Below the pieces are notes generated by a model that was not told the origin of the DNA, searched no databases, and saw nothing but the letters and a program-made list of their open reading frames with translations. This document shows, one piece after another, positions 46,994 to 59,124 of a stretch of DNA of 64,000 nt. Numbering within the stretch: the first letter of the stretch is position 1; each line of letters begins with the position of its first letter. The stretch lies in the NCBI GenBank assembly GCA_002007465.1, contig LNAC01000728.1, forward strand, positions 705,915 through 769,914, in the 5' to 3' direction. The stretch is from Ailurus styani (lineage: Eukaryota; Chordata; Mammalia; Carnivora; Ailuridae). Position numbers and translations under genes: made by a program.

Positions 46994-48845
46994 GATTTAT
47001 TGAGGTATAATAAACAAATAAAGATTACATATATCTAAAGTGCACATAAAATTTTGATATGCATAAACACTGTGAAATGATTACCACAATCAAGCTAAGT
47101 AACTTACCCACCACAGAGTTACCTTCAAAAAAAAGTTTATGGTGAGAACACTTAAGACTGACTCTCAACAAACTTTTTTCTTTCTTTCTTTCTGTTTTTT
47201 ATTGTGTTATGTTAGTCACCATACAGTACATCATTAGTTTTTGATGTAGTGTTCCATGATTTGGAACTGTTTGCATGTTCATACCTAGTTTGCGTGTTCA
47301 TACCTAGTACTCCATTATTCTCAGTAAATTTTGAGTACATAATACAGTATTATCAGTTATAGTTACCATACTGTACATTAGATCTCTCGAGTGGTATCCA
47401 TCCTGAAATCCTGAAACTTGATGTCCTTTTTACCAGCATCTTCCTATTTCCTCCACCACCCTGGCCCATGCAAACCACCATTCCACAGCTTGCTTCTATT
47501 TATTCCACTTTTCTAGACTTCACATATAAGTAAGAACATGAAGTAATTGTCTTTCCATATCTGACTACTCACACTTTACCACATGTCTTCCAGATTAATC
47601 TATTTTGTCATAAATGGCAGGATATCCTTCTTTTCTAAGGCCAAGTAATATTCCACTGTTTATATATACTACATTTTCTTTATCCATTCACCCACTGACA
47701 GACACTTAGGCTGAATACACATCATGACTATTACAAAGCATGCTTCAATAACCAAGAGAATGTAGATATCTCTTTGAAATCCTGATTTCATTCCTTTGGA
47801 GATATATTCAGAAGTGAGATAGCTGTATCAAATGACAGTTCTATTTTTAATTTCTTGAGGAATGTCCAGACTGTTTTCCACAATGGCTCTACCAATTTAT
47901 TTTTCCAACAAGAGTGTAATAAGGTTCTCTATTTTTCACATCCTTCCAACACTTGTAATCTCTTCTCTTTTTGATAATGGCCATACTAACAGTTGTGAGG
48001 TGATATCTCAATGTAGTTTTAATTTGCATCTTTTCAAAAATTCCTTTTGTATTTTGTTCATCTTGTCTATTGTTTTTCTAGTCCTTATTTCATTTACTTC
48101 TACTCCACTCTTTATTATTTTCTTCCTTCTTTTACCTTTGGGTTTAATGTGTTCTTCTTTTTCTAGCTCCTTGAGGTGTAAAGTCAGGTTATTTCAGATC
48201 CTTTTATTTTCTCAATGTAGGCATTGATCATTACAAACATCCTTTTTAACACTGCTTTTGCTGCTTTCCATATGTTTTGGTATTTTGTGTTTTCATTTTT
48301 ATTTGTCTCAAGATCTTTGTTTGATTTCCCTTTTTATAACTTCTTTGACTCACTATTTGTTCAGGAACATGTCGTTTAATCTCCACACATTTGTGGATTT
48401 TCCAATTTCCTCCTGTTATTGATTTCCAGTTTCATACCATTGTGAGTGGAAAAATACTATTATTTCCGTCTCCTTAAATGTGTTAAGACTTGTTCTGTGA
48501 CCTAATATATGATCTATCCTGGAGAATGTTCCATGTGCAGTTGAGAATATATATTCTGCGGCTATGGGGTGGAATGTTCTCCATATGTGTTAGGTCCATT
48601 TGGTCTATAGTGTTGTTCAAGTCTGCTCTTTCCTTATTGATTTTCTGTCTGGATGATTTATCCATTGTTTAAAGTGGGGTACTGAAGTCCCTTCTATTAT
48701 TACAATGCTGTCTATTTTTCCTTTAAGTTCTATTAATATTTGCTTTATGTATTTAGATCCTCTGATGTTAAGTGCATATACATTTATGATTGTTATATCC
48801 TTTTAATTTATGTACAGAGTGTCCTGTATATAGTACCTTTAAAGA
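46994..48845 (-). mobile_element. Old L1, antisense: 3' UTR, ORF2 C-terminus, internal deletion, endonuclease region
   Basis: Left: TTATTGAGGTATAATAAAC and GTGAAATGATTACCACAATC are the antisense L1 3' UTR; 47870-47890 (CTGTTTTCCACAATGGCTC) is the antisense ORF2 C-terminus. Near 48035-48050 the match jumps to the ORF2 endonuclease/RT-linker region. On the minus strand 48665-48570 reads RQKINKERADLNNTIDQMDL, and nearby text resembles the L1 endonuclease C-terminus (expected ..SSAHGTFSRIDHILGHK). So the central RT part is missing. Frames broken. Confidence 0.82.
47180..47265 (-). mobile_element. Younger L1 3'-end fragment nested in the old L1
   Basis: TTTCTTTCTTTCTG then TTTTTTATTGTGTTATGTTAG, CACCATACAGTACATCATTA and TTTTGATGTAGTGTTCCATG are the reverse complement of the last ~80 bases of carnivore L1 plus its A-rich tail. 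The following 47280-47310 has a near-tandem GTTCATACCTAGT(T/A). Confidence 0.7.
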
Positions 48846-50459
48846 ACTTATAACATAGTATCATAATTGTTTATTTGCATGTCTGTCTTACCCCTAGACA
48901 AACAGTTCTTAAACCTTAGAAGTGTATGGAGGAGTGGGTTAAGACTTCTTTTAGATGTAATGCAAAATGTCAGCTTTCTCCTATCCTTTCTCCATGTTAT
49001 AACCCGTCCTCTAAAAGCTTTACAAAATTTATAGAAAACTCTGAGAAACACCCGTGATGTTAAGTTAACCACATCTAAACTAGACTGTGAGCTTTAAAAG
49101 GTAGAGTTTTTTTTTCACTTTGTTAACTCTAAACATCTGGTATCATGTTTGACTTAGGATTAACAGTTGAAGTGTTATTCATCAAATGAATATTAACCCA
49201 CAAGCAAAAAAAAAAAAAGTCATGTAATTGCTAGCTTCGGCTGACCAACACAATTTCATTCCATAAGTATTTTTTGAACTTCTAGTACTTACCTAATGCT
49301 GTTTAAGGCCACCCTGTGCTCTATTTCATTTCCTCCAAAATAAATTAGAAAAAATAAAATTCAGTTTAAGGTAAGATCTCTTACTATAATCCCATTGAAA
49401 AGGAGAAGAAGGAGGAGGAGGAAGAGGAGAATTAGGTTTAGAATGTGCTCTCCAGGGTCTTAAATGTGAGCCATATGATAAATGAATTAACAGAAGGTAG
49501 AGATTATAAAAGTAGACAAATATTTCAAAGTTCTTAAATTTTCTGAAACTTAAAAGATTAAAAATATTACTCCTTAAATGCTATTGTGACATTATAAATG
49601 AGAGTTTCCAAATTAGAGTTAAGGTTTTTGTCATTAATTCCAATAATAATAATAAAAGATTGGTTTAGAATATGCTCCCCAGGACCTTAAATGTGTCATA
49701 TGATGACAAACTAATTCAATTCATCAAATAGGTCAACGTAGCTGAAACTTTATGAATTTTGACAAGTAAAAATCTTGAGACTCTAATTTTGTTCCTTCCA
49801 CTGAATAGTTACTAAATTAGAAAAATAACACTACTGACAAAGGAAAATTAAAAAGAATACCCAGACGTATTTAAGAGCTATTTGTTTATCATCACTGATA
49901 CAAACTTCCATGTAGGCTAAGTTAGTCATTGATTTTTATGCAATGGAACAGTAATATTTATTCATTAATTACAGAACAAAAAATAAAATGCTCTGTAGCT
50001 ACAAAACTCTGCTTCAAAGGAAATAACCAAAGCCTCGATTAACCAAACCCAGTTACTCTGGGCTTTAAAACGAACTGAATTTTCATTCCACTGCATTCCA
50101 CTTTCAAGAACAAGCGGCTGCAGATACAAAAACCAGCTGAGACAGGAGACGTAGTTTTGTCTTCACTTTTTAAACAAATTCCAACTACTCAACCAACATT
50201 TACTTTGGACACTTGCCATTTACAAGATAATTCACTACATATGGGAGAGGACTAGATAATAAAATATCTATTTTCTATTTTCACCAAGAACTTCTGCTTC
50301 TCAGCAAAATGGAGGATTCACCTTCTTGCCTGAAACAGCCAAAGGACCAGAATAATATATGAAGCAATAGATTTTTGGACAGTGGCCATAAAGCAATGAG
50401 AGTTTAAAATTTAAAAACAGGAAATTCTGCATTTGAAAAGACACTGCTAAGAAGATTAA
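48846..50459. other. Unassigned AT-rich stretch
   Basis: No gene recognised. Contains (GGA)n at about 49398-49430 and an imperfect 56-bp repeat pair (listed separately). Confidence 0.4.
49435..49717. repeat. Imperfect direct repeat pair of about 56 bp
   Basis: GGTTTAGAATGTGCTCTCCA (49435) and GGTTTAGAATATGCTCCCCA (49662) continue in register (..CTTAAATGTG..CATATGAT..) to about 49490 and 49717. Similarity about 80 percent by eye; spacing 227 bases. Not a family I can name. Confidence 0.75.
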
Positions 50460-51175
50460 AAGAAGAAAATATTTGCAAAGCATATATCTGATAAATGATT
50501 TGTGCCCAGTATATGTAAAGAACTTTCAAAATTTAATAATAATAAATCAAGCAGCCCAATTTAAGAAATAGACAAATGGTACAGCTACTTGAGAAATCGT
50601 GTTGGCAATTCCTCAGGTGATTAAAGATAAAGTTATTGTATGACCTGGCAATTCTGCTCTTAAGTATATCCTCAAGAGAACTGAAAACATTTGTCCACAC
50701 AAAATTTATACTCAAGTGTTCATAGCATTATTATTCATAATTGCCAAAAAGAAGAAACAACCCAAATGCTTGTCAACTGATGAATGAATAAATGAAATGT
50801 AGTGTACCTGTTAAAAAAAATGACAAAAGGTTTGCATCTATCTGAATGGCCAAGATTAAAAGTTCCCCATATTGAGTGTCGATGAGAGGAAATGGAGTTT
50901 GCATACACTGATGGCAGGAATGTAAAAGATAACAATCAGATGGAAAACAGTATTACAGTTTCTTAAAAACAAATATGCATGTATGATCTAGACACTTCAT
51001 CCTAGGAATTGACTCAAAAGAAATGAAAGCACATGTCCATACAAAGACTTGTGCATGAAAATTCATAGTAATTTTATTTGTAATAGCCCAAACCCATCAA
51101 GAGTTGACTGCATAAACAAACACTTGCATGTCCAGACAATGGATGCTCAGCAATAAAAAGAATAAGCTCTTTGCT
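50460..51175 (+). mobile_element. Two old L1 ORF2 C-terminal fragments in tandem
   Basis: 50460-50815 and 50816-51175 each contain the ORF2 C-terminal pattern: first TGACCTGGCAATTCTGCTC with ATTATTCATAATTGCCAAAA, then TAGACACTTCATCCTAGGAA with TTATTTGTAATAGCCCAAAC. They cover overlapping parts of ORF2, so they are two copies or a duplication, not one element. Confidence 0.7.
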
Positions 51176-51218
51176 TTTTTTTTTTTTACTTTTTTCTTTT
51201 TTAAAAATTTTGCACATA

Positions 51219-51360
51219 AACAATGAACCTTGGAACACTGCATCAAAAACTAATGATGCATTTTATGGTGACTAACATAATGCAATAAAAAATTTTAAAA
51301 AACTAATGATGTATTTTATGGTGACCAACATAACATAATAAAAAAAATAAAATGAAATAA
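51219..51360 (+). mobile_element. Two L1 3'-terminal tails in tandem
   Basis: 51219-51292: GAACACTGCATCAAAAACTA, ATGATGCATTTTATGGTGAC, ending AATAAAAA. 51299-51360: AACTAATGATGTATTTTATG, GTGACCAACATAACATAAT, ending AAAAAAATAAAATG. Both are the last 60-75 bases of carnivore L1 in + orientation, each with an A-rich end. Confidence 0.85.
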
Positions 51361-51761
51361 ATTCAATTAACATATAGTATATTATTAGTTTCAGAGGTAA
51401 AGTTTAGTGGTTCATCAGTTTCATAGAACACCCAATTTTCATTCCATTCCATCACATGCCCTCCTTAATTCCTATCCCCCAGTTACCCCATCCTCCCACC
51501 ATCATCCCCTCCAGCAACACTCAGTTTGTCTCCTATAGTTAAGAGTCTCTTATGATCTGCCTCCCTCTCTGATTTTGTCTTATTTTATTTTCCCCCCACT
51601 CCCCTATGATGTTCTGTCTTGTTTCTTAAATTCCACATATGAGTGAAATCATATAATTGTCTTTCTCTGATTGACTTACTTAGCTTAGCATAATACCTTC
51701 TAGTTCCATCTGTGGTGTCGCAAATAGTAAGATTTCTTTTTTGACGGCTGAGTAATATTCC

Positions 51762-51765
<4 letters not shown>
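51361..51765 (-). mobile_element. Carnivore L1 3' end, antisense
   Basis: ATTCAATTAACATATAGTATA, CACATGCCCTCCTTAATTCC, CAACACTCAGTTTGTCTCC, TAAGAGTCTCTTATGATCTG, CACATATGAGTGAAATCATA and GGCTGAGTAATATTCCATTA follow in order the antisense of the carnivore L1 3' UTR and the last ORF2 codons. Confidence 0.9.

Positions 51766-51797
<32 letters not shown>
51764..51797. repeat. (CA)n microsatellite
   Basis: About 17 uninterrupted AC units at the end of the antisense L1 fragment, where L1 copies often carry a TA/CA-rich site. Confidence 0.95.
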
Positions 51798-51798
<1 letters not shown>

Positions 51799-51862
51799 CT
51801 GCATTTTATATACCTTTGCATTTTTATAAAAATGGTATATATACTATTGCATTTTTATAAAA

Positions 51863-54800
51863 TTCTGGAAAATTCAAACTAATCTACAGTGAGAAAAAGT
51901 CACCTAACTCAAGGATGGAAATGAATCTACCACTTAGAAACCTGGGGCCTGGTACAGAAAGTGTAAGTGGGGTCTTTTCAGAAATTTACATAATAAATCA
52001 TTGACAAATATTCAGCTAGTGGTGGACTCAGAAGCAGAAAGTTTGCCAAGAGTAAACTTAAGATGGAAACAAGCCATTTGCAGGAAGAAGTTATAAGTAA
52101 ACTAAAAAATATGAGTAAGTAGGGGACACTAGTCCTTAGAGAGAAGAGAACATAATAGGTTCAGAGAGAAGCAGGGATGCAGTTAGAAAGACACAGCAGG
52201 TGGCCCCTAAAGTTGCTGTGGTTTATTTCTGAGGACTGCTGGTTTTGGTAATTCACTCTTATTTTTATCATCTGGGGTGTTTGAAAGAGATCACTGTTCC
52301 TTACAACACAACCGACCTTATTAGAACTCTGGGCTACAAGATAGACCATTGGACATGGAAAAAATAAATCACAGTGACATTAGCAAAGATTTTGTCCCAC
52401 CCCCACCTCCATTACCTATCCCAGTAAATAGTATTGGCAGCAGTATTGACCCTACTCTGGCCTGGATATACAGACATGAAGTAGGCAGTCTTATCTCTGG
52501 AAGCATCCAGGCAAGTAATTTTTGAGTTGCAACAACTTTGCAAACACTGCCTTCAGTGATTCTATGTGACAAGAATTAATGTTTATAAGATTCTACCAGA
52601 TCTTAACTTGGGAAATGTATACCAAATTCTCTAAAAAGCCACAAATGAGCATTTAAATAAAGAAAGATTTCAATAAACCAGGTGGTATCCCATCAGTAAT
52701 TCAGGAAACACCAAACACCATGAATGCCCATGGATCCCTTCCCCCAAATTCTACTTTTTGATGGAGTTTCGATGGAGGCACAGGAAGCTTGAAGTTATGC
52801 CAAAAGGACAAACTGAAATCACCCAGAGGGTGACACTGCAGCAGGGCTGGAGCAGACTGATTCTAAAAGGACTACAAGTCTAAAAGGCACCAATGCCTCA
52901 GATTATGAACCCCAGCTGAATCACTGATATGCCTCAGCACCAATTCTACGTTCTGTAAGGGGGAAACTCTTCCATTAAAGCTCGCCATGGCTTACTTCTT
53001 CCTCCTTCCCATTTACAGATACACACCCCAGGGCAGAGCCAGCTGGAAATGTCCTTGCTGCCCAGGCACATGTAAGGGAAAGAGGTGGGAGAGTATTTGA
53101 CAGCTGAGCGTTGTGCCCTCAACAGACTGTCTGGTTGAAACATGGATTGGTTTCCTTGAGCCTGAACTAGTCCCTAAACAAAATTGCACTACATTGGAAG
53201 AACAGTGCCTTCTCCCATGACAATCTAGAGCTCTTCTAGACTAGAGAATGACACTCTGTTACCTTGGAATCAAACATACTAGAGAAAGAAAGTAATAAAT
53301 GCTTTCTGATAGATACAACGCCTACATAGCAAACAAATGTCCCCAAATCCTTTGTGCAACTTGAATATCAATTTACAATATAATGAGGAAAAGTAATGGA
53401 AGGAAAAGCATTCTCTTCTCATAATTCTTCTTTGTGTCTCCACATGCATTTTTTAACAAAACAGTCTGTTTGCACAGTCTGGTTTTTTCCTCTCTTTTTT
53501 ATGCACATCTCCTTTAAGTAGTGCTAAGTGCTTAACTACATGGATTCTAAAATATAAACATTCTAAAATAAAAAAATTCTTTAAAAAAGGTCCACAAAAT
53601 TGCATCCCCACAATTTCTACTGGAGTTGAGTTACAGTTTAATTAAAGTGAGTTACCACCATGCCTATACTAAATACATCACTGTTCGTGGCAAAGGTCTT
53701 TTTGTACATACCTAGGTTTCAAAAACTCAGAGGTGAAACAATCCAGGAAACTTACATTTTGGGGAACATCTGGTCAGAAAGAGCACCCTGCCATCTCATT
53801 TCGACCATGTGAGGGGGGCAGCTAAGACATGGGAAGGGTCATTATCCCTCTCCTTCAACAGAAGCTTCATTCACTAGAAATTATCTTTCTCATAATGTGG
53901 GAAATAGTTCAGTGATTCCAATTAAAAAGTAAAAAACTTCCTCTGGGAGGAGACAAGGGCTTTTAATTCTTAAATTTGTTTAAAGCTGAGATAGCACCAG
54001 GGCTTAAAATACTCGGGAGTAGAAAAATAGGAGAACACCATTTCTGGAGATGATTCTTTATGATTACCCTTATTTTATGCCTCTCTAATTTCTGCTGTTC
54101 TATTAAGCTCTTTCAGAAGGATGACTTAGTGAAGGACACAAACCTCAATATCTAGTTGGCACATTAATATTTGTAGTAATAGTAATATGATGACAGGAAG
54201 TTTATTCACCCGTTTGCACTCCAGGCTTCTCCAGCCCTCAGAAAAATTCTATGACATGGGAAAGATTATACGCACATTACAGCTTTCAGTCTTACAGCTT
54301 TCAGTCTCATTATGGCTGCACTAAAAGTGTGGAGAATATATGAAATTTCCCACATTGTCCCTGATCTCAAAGAACATATAATAAGGAAAAGATGATATGT
54401 ACATATAGGATTCTTAAAAAGTACAACCCATAATAAAATTCTAAAGCATAAAACATAAATGGAGGACAATAAATATGAAGGTACGATAGATCTTTCATTC
54501 CTGAGTTACCAAAACCCCAGCTCAGACCAGTCAGGCGAGCATGAGTCTGCACTCTGTTTAGTAATGATGACCAACGGGCTTATGCTCCCCACATCTCATT
54601 AGAGATGGTTAATGAGTCAGAATACCTCTCTTCAGCATCTTGGATCACCGCTTCCGGCAGCAAATGTTATCCACATTTTGTTATACATCCATCAGATAGT
54701 CAGTTTTTTTATTTTAATATAGTTGGTGACCTCAGATTCACTCCTAAAAAGCTCTCATGTTTTCCCTTGCCATGAAATAGATTAATCAGAGGAAGGAATA

Positions 54801-55039
54801 TTGGTTTTACCTGATATTCTGAATGCCTCTTACTTGACTTTAATGCTATATAATTGATGCTTAACCAAAACTAGCCTATAAATTTCATTTCAGGGGCTTT
54901 CAAATGTACCATCTTGAAATGTTAACTGCCTTATGGATATTCTAGCCCCCGACTTTTATTTTATACATTTGAAGTTAATGACAGCCTAGTAAAATCCTAG
55001 GTCATGAACTTAGGTCTCTTAAATTACTGCTTTATCCCC
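51863..55039. other. Unassigned stretch, about 3.2 kb
   Basis: No gene, SINE or LINE recognised. Frames do not exceed 67 codons. This is the largest block I cannot assign. Confidence 0.4.
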
Positions 55040-55160
55040 AACATCCTCAATTAAACCAGTATTTACTCAGAACCTATCATATGCTAGGTACTGTGCTCAG
55101 GACTGAGGATACAGTGGAGACAAGATGTGGTCTAATGGGAACTAGGGACATTTTGGATAG
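55040..55160 (-). mobile_element. L2 LINE 3' end, antisense
   Basis: CAGTATTTACTCAGAACCTA, TCATATGCTAGGTACTGTGC and GGACTGAGGATACAGTGGAG match the reversed L2 3' terminus. Confidence 0.7.
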
Positions 55161-55249
55161 TATTTGAATATTATGTATCTATACACATTATACATGTTGA
55201 AACTGCTTATTATCAATGAGATGGTAATAGTCCTAAAAATAAGGTCTGT

Positions 55250-55465
55250 TATTTAATGCATGCCTCAATGGGTCAGGTTCTGTGACACTATGTTTCTTAT
55301 CTTGCTTAGTTCTCATAATAACCAGGTGAGAGAGATATTGACCATTGTACCCATTTGATAGATGAAGAAGACTTGGCTCAAGCAACCTGTTCATGATCAA
55401 ACATCTAATGATTAGAATGGGTGCATATCTAATTCTAACGTCTTAATTCTTTCCACTACACTGTG
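55250..55465 (-). mobile_element. MIR SINE, antisense
   Basis: CTTAGTTCTCATAATAACCAG, TACCCATTTGATAGATGAAG and the closing TTCTTTCCACTACACTGTG follow the reversed MIR order. Confidence 0.7.
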
Positions 55466-55734
55466 TTTCTGAGATATCTTTTGTAATGCTGTATATATTT
55501 CTAAACTTTCTGTGGATATTGATTAAAAAAAATTATATAAACTAGATACATGGTCAAAATCAATGACTCCAATGCTTCAATTCACAAAGCATAACAAGCA
55601 ATAAAGATTGTATTTTTAGATGTTCTGGTCTCTTAGCCAATTTTCAAAAGTGCAAGTCATTATAAAGTTGTGCTAGAGGAGTGACATCCAGAGAATCTCA
55701 TTTTTTCCTTCAAGCAAATAGCATCATTATATAA

Positions 55735-55980
55735 TGTAAAGAACATGGACTTTGAAGTTACATAAAATTGGTCTAAAATCTCAAGTTTCTTCTTCTCTCA
55801 CTATATAGTGTTGGCTGTACCTTAGAGTGAACCTTACAGTGAAGATTTTATCACATATAGAAATGTAGCCTATTCCCCTTATCCAAGTGGACTGTGGTGG
55901 GATTAAGTGAGATCAGGAATGGAACCTGCCTAATGCAATGGCAGGTGTGGTGGGTGTTGAATAAATGTCCATTCCCTGAA
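55735..55980 (+). mobile_element. MIR SINE
   Basis: GAACATGGACTTTGAAGTTA (start), middle eroded, GGGATTAAGTGAGATCAGGA and GTGTTGAATAAATGTCC (3' end). Confidence 0.6.
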
Positions 55981-56267
55981 TGAGGTCGTTTTACAAAATA
56001 AGGGAACCTGAAAATGGTTTGCACCAGAAGGAATGTTTCCAGCCGCAGAGGGAGAAATATCTTCTGAGTAACAATCTCACTCCTTAGAAGAACAACAGGC
56101 GTCATAAGAATGAGGCCTGGCAGGGCTAAATTCCATGTTGGGTGAGCCATTTGCATCCTTCCAACCAGAAAAGGAATGGAAAGGCCTGTTCTCCCTTTTA
56201 AAAGTAACAGAAGAAGAGATAGTGTAGTTTTACATGTGACTGAGGACCTTTTTCAGCACTCTTTATT

Positions 56268-56443
56268 TGATTTTTTTAAGATGTATGTATTTATTTATGG
56301 GTGAGGGGGAGCAGAGGGAGGGACAAGCAGACTCCATGCTGAGTGCAGGGCCCGACATGGGGCTAAATCCCAGGACCCTGAGATCGTGACCTGAACTGAA
56401 ACCAAGAGTCAGACGCTTAACTGACTGAACCACCCAGGCATCC
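56268..56443 (-). mobile_element. CAN-SINE, antisense, older type
   Basis: TTTGATTTTTTTAAGATGTA, purine block GAGGGGGAGCAGAGGGAGG, GGGCCCGACATGGGGCTAAA, head end CTGAACCACCCAGGCATCC. Imperfect flanking duplication around TCAGCAC(T/C)CTT (about 56254 and 56446). Confidence 0.92.
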
Positions 56444-56899
56444 CTCTCAGCACCCTTGAAATCACTATCTGCATATATGTCTCATCTCCACCTCATGCCC
56501 AAATACGAGGCCAGCCTGATCAGGATGTAAAAACAGCACAGGCCGTGTCCAGTCTAGCCAGGGGTTGGAAAGAGGCCACAGCCATACCCATGGCCCAGGA
56601 TCACAGGTTGCACAGGATCTTCTCTCAGGGAAGCAAAGGTGAGTCCACATTAGCAGAATGGAGAGTGTCTACTTCACTCACTGTTCAGGGGAAATCAGCA
56701 TCCTCTGCTTTCAGAATCCCAACACATCTGCGCTGTAAGCCCTCAAACAGAGCTGTCCCCTTAGGTACAGAATGGACACTCAGACTTAAAAACAGGGTCA
56801 GGAGACATAGGAAAGATAAACTGAGGTTCTCCTGGGTGTCCACAAGCATCTCTTACTTCAGGGTTCTCATTCTCATGGGAAACAGGAAACATTTTAAGA
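56444..56899. other. Unassigned non-coding stretch
   Basis: A 150-codon forward frame (56545-56997) lies here and runs into a MIR; it has no recognisable domain and is not called as a gene. Confidence 0.4.
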
Positions 56900-57075
56900 G
56901 CGACCATTTACCAAGGACCTGCCATGAGCGAGATGTATTATCCTTAATCTGCCCATCAACTCTACAGAGTGGACACTATTTTATAGGAGGAAACTGAATC
57001 TTAAAGAAGTAAACTGCTCAAGTCATAAAACTAAGAGGTGGGAGAGCTGGATTTGGAATCCCAGTCTGCATGAAG
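56900..57075 (-). mobile_element. MIR SINE, antisense
   Basis: CCATTTACCAAGGACCTGCC, GACACTATTTTATAGGAGG, AAACTGAATCTTAAAGAAG and GGGAGAGCTGGATTTGGAAT give the reversed MIR order clearly. Confidence 0.78.
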
Positions 57076-58079
57076 CCCATGGCAGATAAGCCTAGACCCC
57101 TCATCAGACTAGAAGTGAAGATACTTGATAGATTCCACAGATAGACCTCCAGAATGCAATGTGTTCCAACTGAATTCCTATCTTTTAGGTTCATCACCTG
57201 TGAGAGTAGTGAATGCAGACAACGGAGATGGGTTGAGCAAAAGCAGGGAGCTGAAGCAGGAGTCTCACTCACACCAGTGAATACTAAGTATCAGAGCAGT
57301 TTGACTCACCATCTACTCCATCAATAAGAATTTTTTATGCGTAGTAACAAAGGACTCAACCTTTGATGGAACTCAAAAGCCAGTCTAGAGGCTGGAAAAT
57401 GGATTTTCATGTTGAAAAAAATACATTTGCTTTAGAATAGCCTATCAATAAAAACATGCATTGTCTCAGAAGTCTCTATTGTAAACACAGCAAATATGAT
57501 TAAAGAAGTTTGGAGAACAAAGGCAACATCTTTAAATATTTAAATGATTAAAATGAAAATTAAAAATAGATTTCTTTTCAATGAAAGGTTTTAAATTGAA
57601 TCCATGAACTATGTTTGATTTCTAAAGCTAGCAGGAATGCATGTTAAGTATTAAAGATGTTTAACGAGAAAATGTGTATTCAATAAAAAATAGATGATTC
57701 ATTTTTATATGTGGTTTCCACTTTATTTTTTTGGCCCCAACCTCCCATTGGAAATGCAAGCAAACGTCCTTAAGTTTGCAAGATCAATGAATAATAGTAA
57801 GTTCTATCAATTTTAGAAGAGAAAGTAACTGGTTTTAATATATTATTTGTCTGGTACAATCAGTTTTAAGAATCAGCCAATAAGTAATTCTTAGTAGTTA
57901 CCCTGGGTTTGAGTCCATGCCAGATGTTGTAAGTACTGCAGAAGAAGATGGATGAGATGCTCCATCTCCTGCAAAAGTCTGTGCCTTGGGTGACTAGAGA
58001 AGACATACGTTACCAGCTGGGGCCTATGCTGTATACACATGATTTCAGGGGCTCAGAAAAGGGACTTCAATCTGAAATG
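57076..58079. other. Unassigned AT-rich stretch
   Basis: No gene or repeat recognised. Confidence 0.4.
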
Positions 58080-58150
58080 ATCTTGCCAGAGAAGAACCTG
58101 CACACTTGCCTGGCACACAGTGTTCCAGGAATGTTTATTGAAGAGTTTCA
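58080..58150 (+). mobile_element. L2 LINE 3' end
   Basis: TGCCTGGCACACAGTGTTCC and AGGAATGTTTATTGAAGAG form the L2 3' terminus. A 68-codon frame at 57948-58154 overlaps it and is not a gene. Confidence 0.6.
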
Positions 58151-58989
58151 TTGACCCAAGAGAGCGATCAAGGCTTGTCTCGAATTCCAGTGCTTTCTCT
58201 CCACCCTATGCTGCTTCTAGATCTTCCATCTCCACCAGGTTGAGAAGATTTCTAAGACAAATCCTTACATCAACTTGAACGATGAACAACTTGACAGTTA
58301 CAAGTTGGAAACCAGAGGAGTTTCCAAAAGCTTAAATGATACAAATACCAAGATGCTTGTAGGTAGAGAGGAATATACCATATAAATAGAAATGTGCAAA
58401 AGCCCAAATTCTCTTACCTTGAGCCAGAACTGCCACATGCTGATTTCTACTCTGCGTGGAGGCCAGTCCTCAGCACAGACGCTGCTCATGCCCAGAAGAA
58501 TGTGTAAGGTGTTGGCACTGACAGATTGCTGACCAAGGAACCATTAGCTGGAGTCAGTCACCAGGTAGAGCTTCCCAGGTAGAGCACTGGGGATGCTTCA
58601 CCCCACCTGCAGAAACACAGGTCCTCATGTAGAATAAGATCATTTATCAAATTGGCAGATGGTTCAGCAGAAGCACCACAAGAAGATTGCTCTAGGGCCC
58701 TAAATATAACAAAATTAATTAAAATATACTTTTAATGAGTTCTGAAACAATAAGTTTAAGATAATTCACTTAATTTTTAACTCACCTATATGAAAGAACA
58801 GATGGTAATTTAAAAGAGTAATTCAATTCACTTTTAAAAAGCTCTCATGAAATCTAAAAATCAAAGATGCTTGTATGAACTTGTTTTTTTTTTCTTTACT
58901 CTGTTTTCTTGTTCCGAATAAGTAGCAGGAAAATTTTGCAAAGTAAAAACAGTTGTATAATGGGAGCCACTCAGCTGACTTCCCACTGG
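58151..58989. other. Unassigned non-coding stretch
   Basis: No gene or repeat recognised; small direct repeat CCAGGTAGAGC(T/A) at 58560 and 58576. Confidence 0.4.
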
Positions 58990-59085
58990 GCATCGATCCA
59001 TTATGTTACATTAAACAAGTCTCATCCTTTTCTGGGCCTCCATTTCCTCATCTATGAAGTGGGAAACCTGAGTTCCATTATCTCT
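58990..59085 (+). mobile_element. MIR SINE fragment
   Basis: TTTTCTGGGCCTCCATTTCC and TCATCTATGAAGTGGGAAAC match the MIR core. Confidence 0.7.
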
Positions 59086-59124
59086 CACACTTACACAATT
59101 TAAGATTGTATTTATATATTTAAG

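Noticed and set aside
2897..56443. Thirteen similar ~200-bp units at intervals, superficially like a repeat array
   Set aside because: They occur in both orientations at irregular spacing, with their own target duplications where these are legible. They are dispersed SINE insertions, not a CRISPR or satellite array.
56545..56997. 150-codon forward frame
   Set aside because: Runs into an antisense MIR and shows no recognisable domain.
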